NCBI GenBank assembly: GCA_919902625.1
Contig: CAKKRO010000024.1
Coordinates: 1-34,073, forward strand
Direction: 5' to 3'
DNA length: 34,073 nt
Source: Nitrosomonadaceae bacterium
Lineage (GTDB): Bacteria; Pseudomonadota; Gammaproteobacteria; Burkholderiales; Nitrosomonadaceae
The position numbers and the translations under genes were made by a program. The notes below the pieces were generated by a model, which ran no database searches, had not been told where the DNA came from, and saw only the letters and a list, made by a program, of their open reading frames with translations. Position 1 is the first letter of the stretch. Every line of letters begins with the position of its first letter. Positions 7,835 to 16,554 of this stretch are shown here, piece after piece.

Positions 7835-7851
7835 TTGTAACTAATTTACAA
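7835..7851. promoter_or_regulatory. Dyad TTGTAA-CTAAT-TTACAA upstream of the porin promoter
   Basis: Perfect 6-bp inverted repeat with 5-nt spacer. Confidence 0.3.
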
Positions 7852-7864
7852 CAAAGAATATTTT

Positions 7865-7906
7865 TTGATATTTATCAATGCTCATTTCCTATATAGCTGA
7901 TATAAA
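7865..7906 (+). promoter_or_regulatory. Putative class II FNR-dependent promoter (FNR box TTGATATTTATCAA 7865-7878; -10 TATAAA 7901-7906)
   Basis: Exact TTGAT-N4-ATCAA centred at 7871.5; a start site 7 nt after the -10 hexamer (7913) places the box at -41.5. Confidence 0.6.
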
Positions 7907-8077
7907 TTGCATTTATGTGCAACACATTAATAAATCAGAGTAAAGATACCCAATCTAGGCTTTAAGATAAATTGTTATCACTTATAATGGCGGCCTGGAT
8001 TATTTAAGAAAAGTAATACCGTACGTATTAAAAAGTGTTTTGCCAATAAAAATAAGCTACAAATTTTTGCACAGCAT

Positions 8078-8097
8078 AACCCTGAAATATCAGGGTT
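8078..8097 (+). promoter_or_regulatory. 5'-leader hairpin AACCCTG-AAATAT-CAGGGTT upstream of the porin ribosome-binding site
   Basis: Perfect 7-bp stem ending about 14 nt before the CAGGAG Shine-Dalgarno. Confidence 0.35.
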
Positions 8098-8123
8098 GGC
8101 ATTCAGACAACAGGAGTCCCGTA

Positions 8124-9797
8124 ATGAATTCATCAAGCATTTTTCCTTTTTCAGCAAAGCTTATTGCTGAATTAAAAGTGCGTTTGGTAAAAAGCTCACA
8201 GCATTGGTTGCCTAAACTATGCTTATGTATGATCAGCCTATCAGGTGTAACCCTTCAGGCTTATGCATCAAACCCTTCCGCGCCTTCTGCTGATTCTTCT
8301 GCAACAAAAGTTGCCGAAAGCAAGTTTGACATGTCAAAAGTTCCACCGGTGACACCTATGCCGCGCCCTGGTTTATTCATTATGCCCCCAACCAGTCCCG
8401 GCTATTATTCACTCTGGGATATGGTCACCGGTAATAAGCGCGAGAAACCGCCGGTCGCGCCTTATGCTCCCTTTGCACTACTACCTACTTCAGCCTACGA
8501 CATTGATTTTCGTTATCTGGATACGCCAGGGCATGAGAAAGATATTTTTGATCCCATCAAAAGAATGGATCTAGGCAATGATTGGCTGCTATCTTTCGGA
8601 GGTAATTTCTGGTACCGCTACACGCATGAAACGGACAGCCGTTTAAATGCAGCCGGCACCAATAATGACTTCCATATGTTACGCACGCGATTCCACGCAG
8701 ACTTATGGTACAAAGACAAAGTACGTTTATTTGCAGAAGGTATTGACGCGCGCGCTTTCGGTTCTGAATTGCCTCCGCTCGTGACGGACAGGAACCATGC
8801 GGATATATTGAATCTGTTTACCGATATCAAACTGGCTAATGTCAATAATGGCCCCGTTTATGTCCGTGCGGGTCGCCAAGAATTACTGTATGGTTCACAA
8901 AGACTGATTTCCACTTTGGATTGGGTCAATACCCGCAGAACCTTTCAGGGTGTAAAAGCATTCTGGCGCACACCGGGATGGGATATTGATGCATTCTGGA
9001 TGCGCCCCATGGTCATCGAAAAAGGTAATGTCGATAATTGGGACACAAATCAGAATTTTTATGGATTATGGGCTTCTCATAGACCCAAACCAGGTCATTT
9101 GATTGATCTCTATTATCTCAGTCTGGATAACAATCGAAATGTTTCCCCTACCAATCTATCGCTGGGCAACATCATGCAAGGAAACTCGCTTGTCCATACG
9201 CTGGGTGGCCGTCTTGTAGGAAATATCGATAGCTTCCTGTATGAATTGGAAGGCATGTATCAGTTTGGTCAAAGATCGAATCTGGATATCTCTGCCTTTG
9301 CCGTGGCTACGGGTGTAGGTTATCGCTTACCCATGCCTATGAATCCGCAAGCCTGGATACGTTATGATTTTGCATCAGGCGATGGTAAATCCACTGATGG
9401 CCGAAGCAATACATTTAACCAGCTGTTTCCTTTTGGCCATTATTATATGGGCTTCCTGGATCGGGTAGGACGTCAGAATATACACGACTTCAATGCACAA
9501 TTTACTATGCATCCTGTTCCTTGGATCACATTCATTTCCCAATATCATCGATTCTATCTGGCGAACAATCGCGATTATTTGTATAACGCAGCCGGACTTG
9601 CCACATTGCGGGATATCACCGGTCAATCGGGTAGTCATATCGGGGATGAGATTGACTTCCGGGCAAATTTCCATGTAAATCGCCACCAGGATGTATTGGT
9701 TGGATATTCAAAAATGTTCAGTGGCAATTTCCTGGAAAAACAAGCCCCAGGAATTTCCCCTGACCTTTTCTATGTTCAGTACAACATTCGCTTTTAG
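8124..9797 (+). CDS. Alginate-export-family outer-membrane beta-barrel protein
   Basis: AlgE-like features: FGGNFWYRYTHETDSRLNAAGTNNDFHMLRTRFHADLWYKDKVRLFAEG, RAGRQELLYGSQRLISTLDWVNTRRTFQGVKAFWR, QLFPFGHYYMGFLDRVGRQNIHDF, C-terminal YVQYNIRF. ATG 8124 preceded by CAGGAG; the ORF-track start at 8040 lies in the leader. Confidence 0.88.
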   Translation: MNSSSIFPFSAKLIAELKVRLVKSSQHWLPKLCLCMISLSGVTLQAYASNPSAPSADSSATKVAESKFDMSKVPPVTPMPRPGLFIMPPTSPGYYSLWDMVTGNKREKPPVAPYAPFALLPTSAYDIDFRYLDTPGHEKDIFDPIKRMDLGNDWLLSFGGNFWYRYTHETDSRLNAAGTNNDFHMLRTRFHADLWYKDKVRLFAEGIDARAFGSELPPLVTDRNHADILNLFTDIKLANVNNGPVYVRAGRQELLYGSQRLISTLDWVNTRRTFQGVKAFWRTPGWDIDAFWMRPMVIEKGNVDNWDTNQNFYGLWASHRPKPGHLIDLYYLSLDNNRNVSPTNLSLGNIMQGNSLVHTLGGRLVGNIDSFLYELEGMYQFGQRSNLDISAFAVATGVGYRLPMPMNPQAWIRYDFASGDGKSTDGRSNTFNQLFPFGHYYMGFLDRVGRQNIHDFNAQFTMHPVPWITFISQYHRFYLANNRDYLYNAAGLATLRDITGQSGSHIGDEIDFRANFHVNRHQDVLVGYSKMFSGNFLEKQAPGISPDLFYVQYNIRF

Positions 9798-9960
9798 GAG
9801 GCTGTCGGACTTAAGCAATCGTCACGAGCCAAGTGGGAGAACGAGTACAGATTTTCTTAATTTTGAGGCGCATAGCTAGACTATGCAACGAAAAATTGAG
9901 GAAATATGAACCGTTATCCCATTGGCGCAGTAGATTAGTCTTAAGTCCGACAGGCTCGTA
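9797..9960. mobile_element. MITE-like long imperfect palindromic element (~160 bp)
   Basis: Arms 9798-9875 and 9881-9958 pair over nearly their full length around a centre at 9878; terminal GAGGCTGTCGGACTTAAG / CTTAAGTCCGACAGGCTC; TA dinucleotides abut both ends. Confidence 0.65.
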
Positions 9961-9984
9961 GGATTCTTTAATCTGAACCAAACA

Positions 9985-10025
9985 ACAACGGCAGCAGTTT
10001 TATTGGCTGCCGTTGTCGCTTTTCT
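9985..10025 (+). terminator. Rho-independent-type hairpin ACAACGGCAGC-N10-GCTGCCGTTGT
   Basis: Perfect 11-bp GC-rich stem (9985-9995 / 10006-10016) followed by CGCTTTTCTT; lies between convergent genes. Confidence 0.7.
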
Positions 10026-10043
10026 TCCCAGTAAACCAACGAA

Positions 10044-10937
10044 TCAACGCGACAACAACCAATCCCGTACAATTTTAATTTGGTTGTCGTCCATAAGCAT
10101 GGGGGCATGACCGATCCCTGGCAGCTCAATAATTCTGGCTTTCGCGCCCCGCACCTGCATCTGCGCAGCAATCTCAGCCGTTAATACATCCGACTCAATT
10201 CCGCGCAGAACCAAGGTGGGTATATTCAACTGATCCCACTGTTCCCATAAATTAATGTCCTTGATCTCATGTTCTTTAAAACTTATTGCGATTTTTGGAT
10301 CATAGCGAAAACCGTAAGATCCATCCGCATATTCACGGGTGCTATGAATGGCCATATGATCCCACTGCTCTTCAGTCAGCGGACCAAAAGACACAGAAAT
10401 TACTTTCATGTACTTTTTAAATGCTTCAAAACTATCAAAACGAGGATCTTTGCCAACGTAATCAGCAATTCTTTTGAGAGCAACCGCAGGAATCAATGGA
10501 CCAATATCACTCATCACCAATTTATGGATTGGCGTTGGTATAGCCGTCTGTATCGCCAAGATCCACCCGATTAATCCGCCCATGGAAATGCCTACCCAGT
10601 CAAGCGTAACACTTGTAGCGTATTGAGCCTGAATATGCGCAATTAAAGACATGGCGTCAGAAAGATATAAAGGATAGTAATCATAGTCATGAGCATGCTC
10701 CAACCAGTCACTTTGACCGCGTCCCACTACATCAACACAAATCACTCTACAATCCGATTGGAGCGCACGCGCCAGATAATCGAAATCACGGCAGTTACGC
10801 GTTAATCCATGCGCACATACAACGATATGCGGGTTCTGTGGATCCCCCCAATCGGTATAAGCAATATAATGGGGTTCTTTTTGCTTGCCATCGGCTGATA
10901 GCGTGGGCACAAGTAATCGTTTCACAGGTATCTTCAT
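10044..10937 (-). CDS. Alpha/beta hydrolase
   Basis: VVCAHGLTRNCRDFDYLARAL, DVVGRGQSDW, WVGISMGGLIGW nucleophile elbow, VLRGIESDVLTAEIA, PGIGHAPML. Confidence 0.92.
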   Translation of the reverse strand: MKIPVKRLLVPTLSADGKQKEPHYIAYTDWGDPQNPHIVVCAHGLTRNCRDFDYLARALQSDCRVICVDVVGRGQSDWLEHAHDYDYYPLYLSDAMSLIAHIQAQYATSVTLDWVGISMGGLIGWILAIQTAIPTPIHKLVMSDIGPLIPAVALKRIADYVGKDPRFDSFEAFKKYMKVISVSFGPLTEEQWDHMAIHSTREYADGSYGFRYDPKIAISFKEHEIKDINLWEQWDQLNIPTLVLRGIESDVLTAEIAAQMQVRGAKARIIELPGIGHAPMLMDDNQIKIVRDWLLSR

Positions 10938-11154
10938 GATCTTGCTCTTATACTTATTCTCATCAGTCTTATATTTGAGCCGTTGAGTGCTCGGATTGAG
11001 GCTTTCTTATTTTCATGGCATGGAGTACATGGTTTCATGAAATGAGGGATGAAAACGGGATTACCCCGTACCCCATATAACCGGGAATTCCGGGAGCGGT
11101 CAGTCAAGTTTCCAGAAGACAGTGGGCTAACTCTGATTGTATTGATCGCTTGTG

Positions 11155-12609
11155 TCACATCAGAATCACGTCATATTGTTCTTGGGTATAGGATTCTTCA
11201 ACCTGCAGACTTATTGGCTTTGCTATAAAATCACCCAGTTGAGCCAGACTTTGCGACTCTTCATCAAGAAACAAATCAATCACTTGCTGTGACGCAAGAA
11301 TACGGAACCCGTTCGCCTCAAACTGCCTGGATTCTCGCAGCAATTCACGCAAAATCTCGTAACAAATTGTTTGCGCGGTTCTAATCTCCCCCCGCCCTTG
11401 ACAGGTCGGACAAGATTCACATAGTACATGTGCAAGACTTTCACGTGTACGCTTACGCGTCATCTCAACCAACCCAAGCGCACTAAACCCATTGACTGTT
11501 ATCCGCGTACGATCCCTCAGCAGGGCTTTATTGAATTCTGTTAATACCGCATTCTTATGCTCTTCGGAATCCATATCGATAAAATCAATGATGATAATTC
11601 CGCCGAGATTGCGCAAACGAAGCTGTCTTGCAATAACTTGAGCCGCTTCAAGATTTGTCTTGAAAATAGTGTCATCGAAATTGCGCACACCGATAAATCC
11701 GCCTGTGTTGACATCCATAGTCGTCAATGCTTCGGTTTGATCAATAATCAGGTATCCCCCTGATTTTAAATTGACTCGTTTGGCCAATGATTTGTCAATT
11801 TCTTCTTCAACGCCATATAAATCAAATAATGGGCGATCCCCGGTATATAAAGTGATCCGTTCAGTGTTATAAATCATATAATTTTGCGAGAATTTCACAA
11901 GTCTTTGAAAATTCTCACGCGAATCCACCAGAATCCGTGCCGTATCTTCATTCACGAAATCCCGCAATACCCGATGACTAAGATCCAGATCTTGATAAAG
12001 TAAAACAGGTGCTGCAATTGTTACGGATTTCTTCTGAATGTCATGCCACAACTTATGCAAGTATTCGAGATCTGCACGCAAATCACTTTCATCCGCTGCT
12101 TCAGCCATGGTCCTGATGATATAACCACCCTTCTCTTCCGCAGGTATGATTTGCTGTAATTTTTTGCGCAGTAATTCACGCTCACTATCATCTTCAATGC
12201 GTTGAGAGATGCCAATGTGAGATTCCTGAGGCAGATAAACCAACAGGCGGCCTGCCAAACTTATCTGTGTAGATAGTCGCGCTCCTTTTGTACCAATTGC
12301 ATCCTTAATGACTTGCACCAGAATACTATTACCTTCGTGCAATAATTTCTCGATAGGCTTGGCAGCATCACCATCCTGATTTGAATTCCAGATATCTGCA
12401 ACATGTAAAAATGCCGCCCGGTCAAGACCAATATCAACAAAAGCAGATTGCATTCCGGGCAGAACCCGGCTGACACGCCCATTATAAATATTTCCCACAA
12501 TGCCACGACCGCTCGTTCGCTCAATATGCAACTCTTGCGTTACACCTTGCTCTAACATGGCTACTCTGGTTTCTTGCGGGGTGATATTTACAAGAATTTC
12601 ATTGTTCAT
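11155..12609 (-). CDS. rng: Ribonuclease G
   Basis: MNNEILVNITPQETRVAMLEQGVTQELHIERTSGRGIVGNIYNGRVSRVLPGMQSAFVDIGLDRAAFLHVADI...GGIIIIDFIDMDSEEH...VEMTRKRTRESLAHVLCESCPTCQGRG. Confidence 0.95.
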   Translation of the reverse strand: MNNEILVNITPQETRVAMLEQGVTQELHIERTSGRGIVGNIYNGRVSRVLPGMQSAFVDIGLDRAAFLHVADIWNSNQDGDAAKPIEKLLHEGNSILVQVIKDAIGTKGARLSTQISLAGRLLVYLPQESHIGISQRIEDDSERELLRKKLQQIIPAEEKGGYIIRTMAEAADESDLRADLEYLHKLWHDIQKKSVTIAAPVLLYQDLDLSHRVLRDFVNEDTARILVDSRENFQRLVKFSQNYMIYNTERITLYTGDRPLFDLYGVEEEIDKSLAKRVNLKSGGYLIIDQTEALTTMDVNTGGFIGVRNFDDTIFKTNLEAAQVIARQLRLRNLGGIIIIDFIDMDSEEHKNAVLTEFNKALLRDRTRITVNGFSALGLVEMTRKRTRESLAHVLCESCPTCQGRGEIRTAQTICYEILRELLRESRQFEANGFRILASQQVIDLFLDEESQSLAQLGDFIAKPISLQVEESYTQEQYDVILM

Positions 12610-12768
12610 AGTTAATACAGATTATTCTTAAAATAAACCTAAATCTCAGGATTTGAGAACTTATCAAGCTAACGACAAGGTTTGTTGAAGCAATCCACAA
12701 GATATATCTGACTGAAATGCTACTTATAGTTTACTTATCGTTGAAACGGATGCAAAAAGCTACGATCA

Positions 12769-12784
12769 CTTAAGTCCGGCAGGC
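12769..12784. repeat. Solo terminal end related to the palindromic element at 9797-9960
   Basis: CTTAAGTCCGGCAGGC versus CTTAAGTCCGACAGGC (1 mismatch); extended ACGATCACTTAAGTCCGGCAGGCCCC matches the reverse-complemented left arm at about 21 of 26 positions by eye. Confidence 0.45.
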
Positions 12785-12827
12785 CCCCGTCTTGTTATCA
12801 AATTGCAGAACCGTGACAAACTGATAA

Positions 12828-13448
12828 TCATGGGAAAAGCTCTATGCCAATTTCCTCTAACAACTGCGCCGTCTCATAGAGGGGCAATCCCATTACTCCA
12901 CTATAACTGCCGGATATTTCCACGATAAAGGCGGCAGCCATACCTTGCACAGCATAGGCGCCTGCTTTATCCAGAATATTATTATTGGCCAGATAGTTAC
13001 GAATTTCACGTTCACTAATTTCACGAAATCGTACTGTTGTTGTCGATAATCTCACCTGCACCGTATCTTTGACTCCGACACCGATTGCCGTCAGAACCTG
13101 ATGTGATCGTCCTGACAAGGCTGTCAGCATTTCTTTTGCATGCTCGATATCTCTTGGTTTACCTAAAATACACCCGTCAAGAGTGACAATCGTATCAGCC
13201 ACCAATACCGGCAATAAAGGTAATCTGCGTTGCATTACCCGCCTCCATCCTTCATTGGCTTTGGATCGAACGATACGATAGATATAATCCGCCGGAGTTT
13301 CATCAGTGAGCGGCTGTTCATCAATATCGACAGGACGGCCAAGCGTCTCTCGCATCAATAAAAGATTAAATTTCACGCCGATTTGCCTCAATAATTCACG
13401 TCTTCTGGGACTTCTTGAAGCAAGGTATATTTGGTTGTCAGAAAACAT
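12828..13448 (-). CDS. maf: Maf family nucleotide pyrophosphatase
   Basis: IYLASRSPRRRELLRQIGVKF...VLVADTIVTLDGCILGKPRD...MLTALSGRSHQVLTAIGV...DKAGAYAVQGMAAAFIVEISGSYSGVMGLPLYET. Confidence 0.95.
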   Translation of the reverse strand: MFSDNQIYLASRSPRRRELLRQIGVKFNLLLMRETLGRPVDIDEQPLTDETPADYIYRIVRSKANEGWRRVMQRRLPLLPVLVADTIVTLDGCILGKPRDIEHAKEMLTALSGRSHQVLTAIGVGVKDTVQVRLSTTTVRFREISEREIRNYLANNNILDKAGAYAVQGMAAAFIVEISGSYSGVMGLPLYETAQLLEEIGIELFP

Positions 13449-13564
13449 CGCGATAAATACAGTCTCTAAAAATCGGATACGCTAAACCTATTGATATTAT
13501 CTCATCAATGACAGCTTAAAATGAGGATGAGAAGTAATTCTAGCCTATATTTCCATGATTTCAT

Positions 13565-14035
13565 TCAAGCCCGATGATAAGGGTGGCCCTTGATGATCGA
13601 TATGGCGCGATATAGCTGCTCCGCCAGTAATACACGAACAAGACCATGCGGCAAGGTCAATTTCGATAATGCGATCATTTCGCTAGCTGTCCGTTTGATA
13701 TCATCATGCAACCCATCTGCACCACCAATAACAAATGCAATAGCACCGCCATCGGTCGTCCACTGTGTGATTACATGAGCGAATCTTGCTGTAGTCCATT
13801 GCTGCCCCCTTTCATCAAGAACCACAATCCGGCAATCTGGTGGCAGTGCTGCACGAATCCTCTGACATTCCGCAAATAACAATTGCCCGGTTTGTTTACC
13901 GCTCACACGCTTCTCCGGCTTAATTTCAAGCAAATGAACTGTTATTTCACGTGGCAAGCGTTTGATATATTCGGAATAGGCCGTTCTAACCCAATCAGGC
14001 ATCTTATTTCCCACCGCGAGTATGAAAAATTTCAT
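13565..14035 (-). CDS. rlmH: 23S rRNA (pseudouridine1915-N3)-methyltransferase RlmH
   Basis: [31 protein letters not shown]...[14 protein letters not shown]...[58 protein letters not shown]. Confidence 0.96.
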   Translation of the reverse strand: MKFFILAVGNKMPDWVRTAYSEYIKRLPREITVHLLEIKPEKRVSGKQTGQLLFAECQRIRAALPPDCRIVVLDERGQQWTTARFAHVITQWTTDGGAIAFVIGGADGLHDDIKRTASEMIALSKLTLPHGLVRVLLAEQLYRAISIIKGHPYHRA

Positions 14036-14094
14036 AATAAGGAAGAATCAGAAAGACTCACAACTTGCCTATTTTTATAAGTAAATTGACGGTA

Positions 14095-14421
14095 TCAATT
14101 TTTTCCAGACCATAAAGCCTTCAGATTGTAGTATTCACGTACAGCGGGCAGCATAATATGAACGATAACATCGCCCAAATCAACGAGAAGCCACTCCCCT
14201 GTTTGCTCTCCCTCCACACTATATACATTCCCCCCGGCAGCCTTAACTTTCACTTGTACATTGTTTGCCAATGATTTTGCCTGGCGGGTAGAATCCGCAC
14301 TGGCAATAATCATATACCCAAACATGGAAGTTATTTTTGAAACATCAATTACATCAATATCATATGCCTTAATATCCTCAAGGGCATCAACAATGGTATT
14401 TACCAGTTCTTCTGAATTCAT
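14095..14421 (-). CDS. rsfS: Ribosome silencing factor RsfS
   Basis: VNTIVDALEDIKAYDIDVIDVSKITSMFGYMIIASADSTRQAKSLANNVQVKV...GEWLLVDLGDVIVHIMLPAVREYYNLKALW; ATG overlaps the nadD end (14418-14421). Confidence 0.96.
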   Translation of the reverse strand: MNSEELVNTIVDALEDIKAYDIDVIDVSKITSMFGYMIIASADSTRQAKSLANNVQVKVKAAGGNVYSVEGEQTGEWLLVDLGDVIVHIMLPAVREYYNLKALWSGKN

Positions 14422-15095
14422 GTTTCTCCAGCATACAAACGATTGGATTGAATATAATCAGAGACATTTCCAGGAAGCAAATAACGTATGCTTTTTCCAG
14501 TTTTGATCAATGATCGTATTTGTGAGGCGGATATTTCCAGCAGTGATGTCTGCGCGGTAAATATAAAACCACTTGATTGAAGCGCCAGATCACCGGCGTC
14601 TGGAACACAGCGAGCAATAAACTCTTTTCTTATATCGGCAGGTAGATTCTGATCATCGTTTATGGCAGCGTAACCTGGGCGTGCGACAATAACAATATGG
14701 CATAAACCGAACAGTTCTTGCCAGCAATACCACTGATTTATTTTAATAAACGCGTCTATTCCCAATATAAAACAGAGTATTGCACCATCACCCAATTCGC
14801 TTTTATATTCGCGCAACGACTCCACCGTTGCACTGACTCCGGGACGATTTATTTCACGCTCATCCAGCGAGAACATCGTGTTATCCTGGATTGCCAAGCG
14901 AACCATTGCAGCGCGATGATTCCTCGATGCAACAGGGGTTGCCCGCAAACGAGGCGCACCGGAAGGAACAAAAATGATCCGGTTCAGACCGATGCTATCA
15001 AGCAGTTCTTCAGCAATACGAAGATGGCCATAATGGATAGGATCAAATGTCCCGCCATAAATACCAACCATGGGGATCTTATTGAGAGTCACCAC
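14418..15095 (-). CDS. nadD: Nicotinate-nucleotide adenylyltransferase
   Basis: MVGIYGGTFDPIHYGHLRIAEELLDSIGLNRIIFVPSGAPRLR...ILGIDAFIKINQWYCWQELF...SASQIRSLIKTGKSIRYLLPGNVSDYI. Confidence 0.95.
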   Translation of the reverse strand: MVTLNKIPMVGIYGGTFDPIHYGHLRIAEELLDSIGLNRIIFVPSGAPRLRATPVASRNHRAAMVRLAIQDNTMFSLDEREINRPGVSATVESLREYKSELGDGAILCFILGIDAFIKINQWYCWQELFGLCHIVIVARPGYAAINDDQNLPADIRKEFIARCVPDAGDLALQSSGFIFTAQTSLLEISASQIRSLIKTGKSIRYLLPGNVSDYIQSNRLYAGET

Positions 15096-15160
15096 CTATG
15101 CCCATACAAAACCCATTAATATTCGATTCCTTTTCACGAATAAATATTCGTCACATTTTC

Positions 15161-16468
15161 TTATAGTAAAGCCAAGCGCATATCTGTTAACACTTCCACC
15201 AGATGGGTGGTAAAGCGTGCTGCAGTTGCGCCATCAATGACCCGGTGATCATAGGACAATGACAGAGGCAGCATTAAACGCGGAACAAATTGATTTTCCC
15301 GATAAACAGCTTTAATGCTTGCCTTTGAAATACCCAAAATAGCCACTTCTGGCGCATTGATAATGGGAGTAAAAGCGGTCCCGCCAATTCCACCCAGACT
15401 GGAAATAGTGAAACTTGCACCTTGCATATCCGTTGGTTTTAATTTACCTTCACGCGCCAGCAAAGAAAGTTTAGCCAATTCCTCAGCTATGGTGATTATT
15501 CCTTTCTGATCAACATCCTTAATAACAGGAACAACCAATCCGTTCATCGTATCAACCGCAAAACCAATATGATAAAAGTGCTTAATAATCAGATTGGCTT
15601 CTCCATCAGCACCACTATCCAGCGAAGCGTTAAACTCCGGAAATTTTTTCAGAGGCGCAATGAGTGCTTTCATCAAAAAGGCCAATAATGTCAGCTTTAC
15701 TTTATTTTCCTTATCAATCTCATTGGATTCCTTTCGCAAGGCCTCTAAATCAGTAATATCCGCTTCATCAAATTGAGTGACATGCGGAATCATCACCCAA
15801 TTCCGGTGCAGATTCGCACCAGAAATTTGCTTAATGCGTGTTAAAGGTTTTAGCTCAATCGGGCCAAATTTCGCAAAATTGACTTGTGGCCAGGGCAATA
15901 GATTAAGTACCGATCCAACGCCACCACCTTGAGATTTTGATAATTCAGCTTTCACATAGGCCTGAACGTCTTCTTTAAGAATACGATGTTTAGGTCCGCT
16001 TCCCGTGATCAGATCCAGATTTACACCAAGCTCGCGCGCAAAGCGGCGAATCGACGGACTGGCATGTGCCTTGGACAACGGGGTTCCTTCAACGGATCCA
16101 TTACGTTGTGGTAATTTTTGTATCGATTGTGCAGAAATTTGTTTTACTTCGGCTTCGGGAGGAATCGCGCCTTTCCTGATGAGTTCATCTGCAGAAACTT
16201 GAGTTGAGGTTTCCGTATGATCCTTGTCCGAGGTTTCAATGACTAAAACTAAGGTGCCTTGTGAAACTTTATCTCCAGGTTTAACTAATACTTCCTTGAT
16301 TAAACCGGAATAAGGAGACGGTATTTCTATGGTCGCTTTATCGGATTCTAACGATACCAATGAATCTTCAGTTTTAACTTCATCGCCCGCTTTTACCAGT
16401 ACTTCGATAACCGGAACATCTTTAAAATCACCAATATCAGGAATTACTACTTGTTTTAATTCAGCCAC
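15161..16468 (-). CDS. aceF: Pyruvate dehydrogenase E2 (dihydrolipoamide acetyltransferase), single lipoyl domain
   Basis: One lipoyl domain (SLVSLESDKATIEIPSPYSG), E3-binding domain (ASPSIRRFARELGVNL...GPKHRILKEDV), catalytic LSYDHRVIDGA; downstream of aceE. Confidence 0.95.
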   Translation of the reverse strand: MAELKQVVIPDIGDFKDVPVIEVLVKAGDEVKTEDSLVSLESDKATIEIPSPYSGLIKEVLVKPGDKVSQGTLVLVIETSDKDHTETSTQVSADELIRKGAIPPEAEVKQISAQSIQKLPQRNGSVEGTPLSKAHASPSIRRFARELGVNLDLITGSGPKHRILKEDVQAYVKAELSKSQGGGVGSVLNLLPWPQVNFAKFGPIELKPLTRIKQISGANLHRNWVMIPHVTQFDEADITDLEALRKESNEIDKENKVKLTLLAFLMKALIAPLKKFPEFNASLDSGADGEANLIIKHFYHIGFAVDTMNGLVVPVIKDVDQKGIITIAEELAKLSLLAREGKLKPTDMQGASFTISSLGGIGGTAFTPIINAPEVAILGISKASIKAVYRENQFVPRLMLPLSLSYDHRVIDGATAARFTTHLVEVLTDMRLALL

Positions 16469-16554
16469 AGGCTTTCCTTAAATTGCTTCGATATAAAAGA
16501 CAATGATGTGATCATCTTACTCAGGCTATAGATTCTATTAATGATAGCCGATGA

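Noticed and set aside
8040-8123. N-terminal extension of the porin ORF in the ORF track
   Set aside because: ATG at 8124 has a good CAGGAG ribosome-binding site and a signal-peptide-like region follows; the upstream part covers the leader and its hairpin.
10934-11158. 74-aa minus-strand ORF between rng and the alpha/beta hydrolase
   Set aside because: Low-complexity, basic translation with no family resemblance; probably intergenic.
15136-15151. Palindrome ACGAATA-AA-TATTCGT downstream of aceF
   Set aside because: AT-rich stem with a 2-nt loop and a poor T-tract; not convincing as a terminator or operator.
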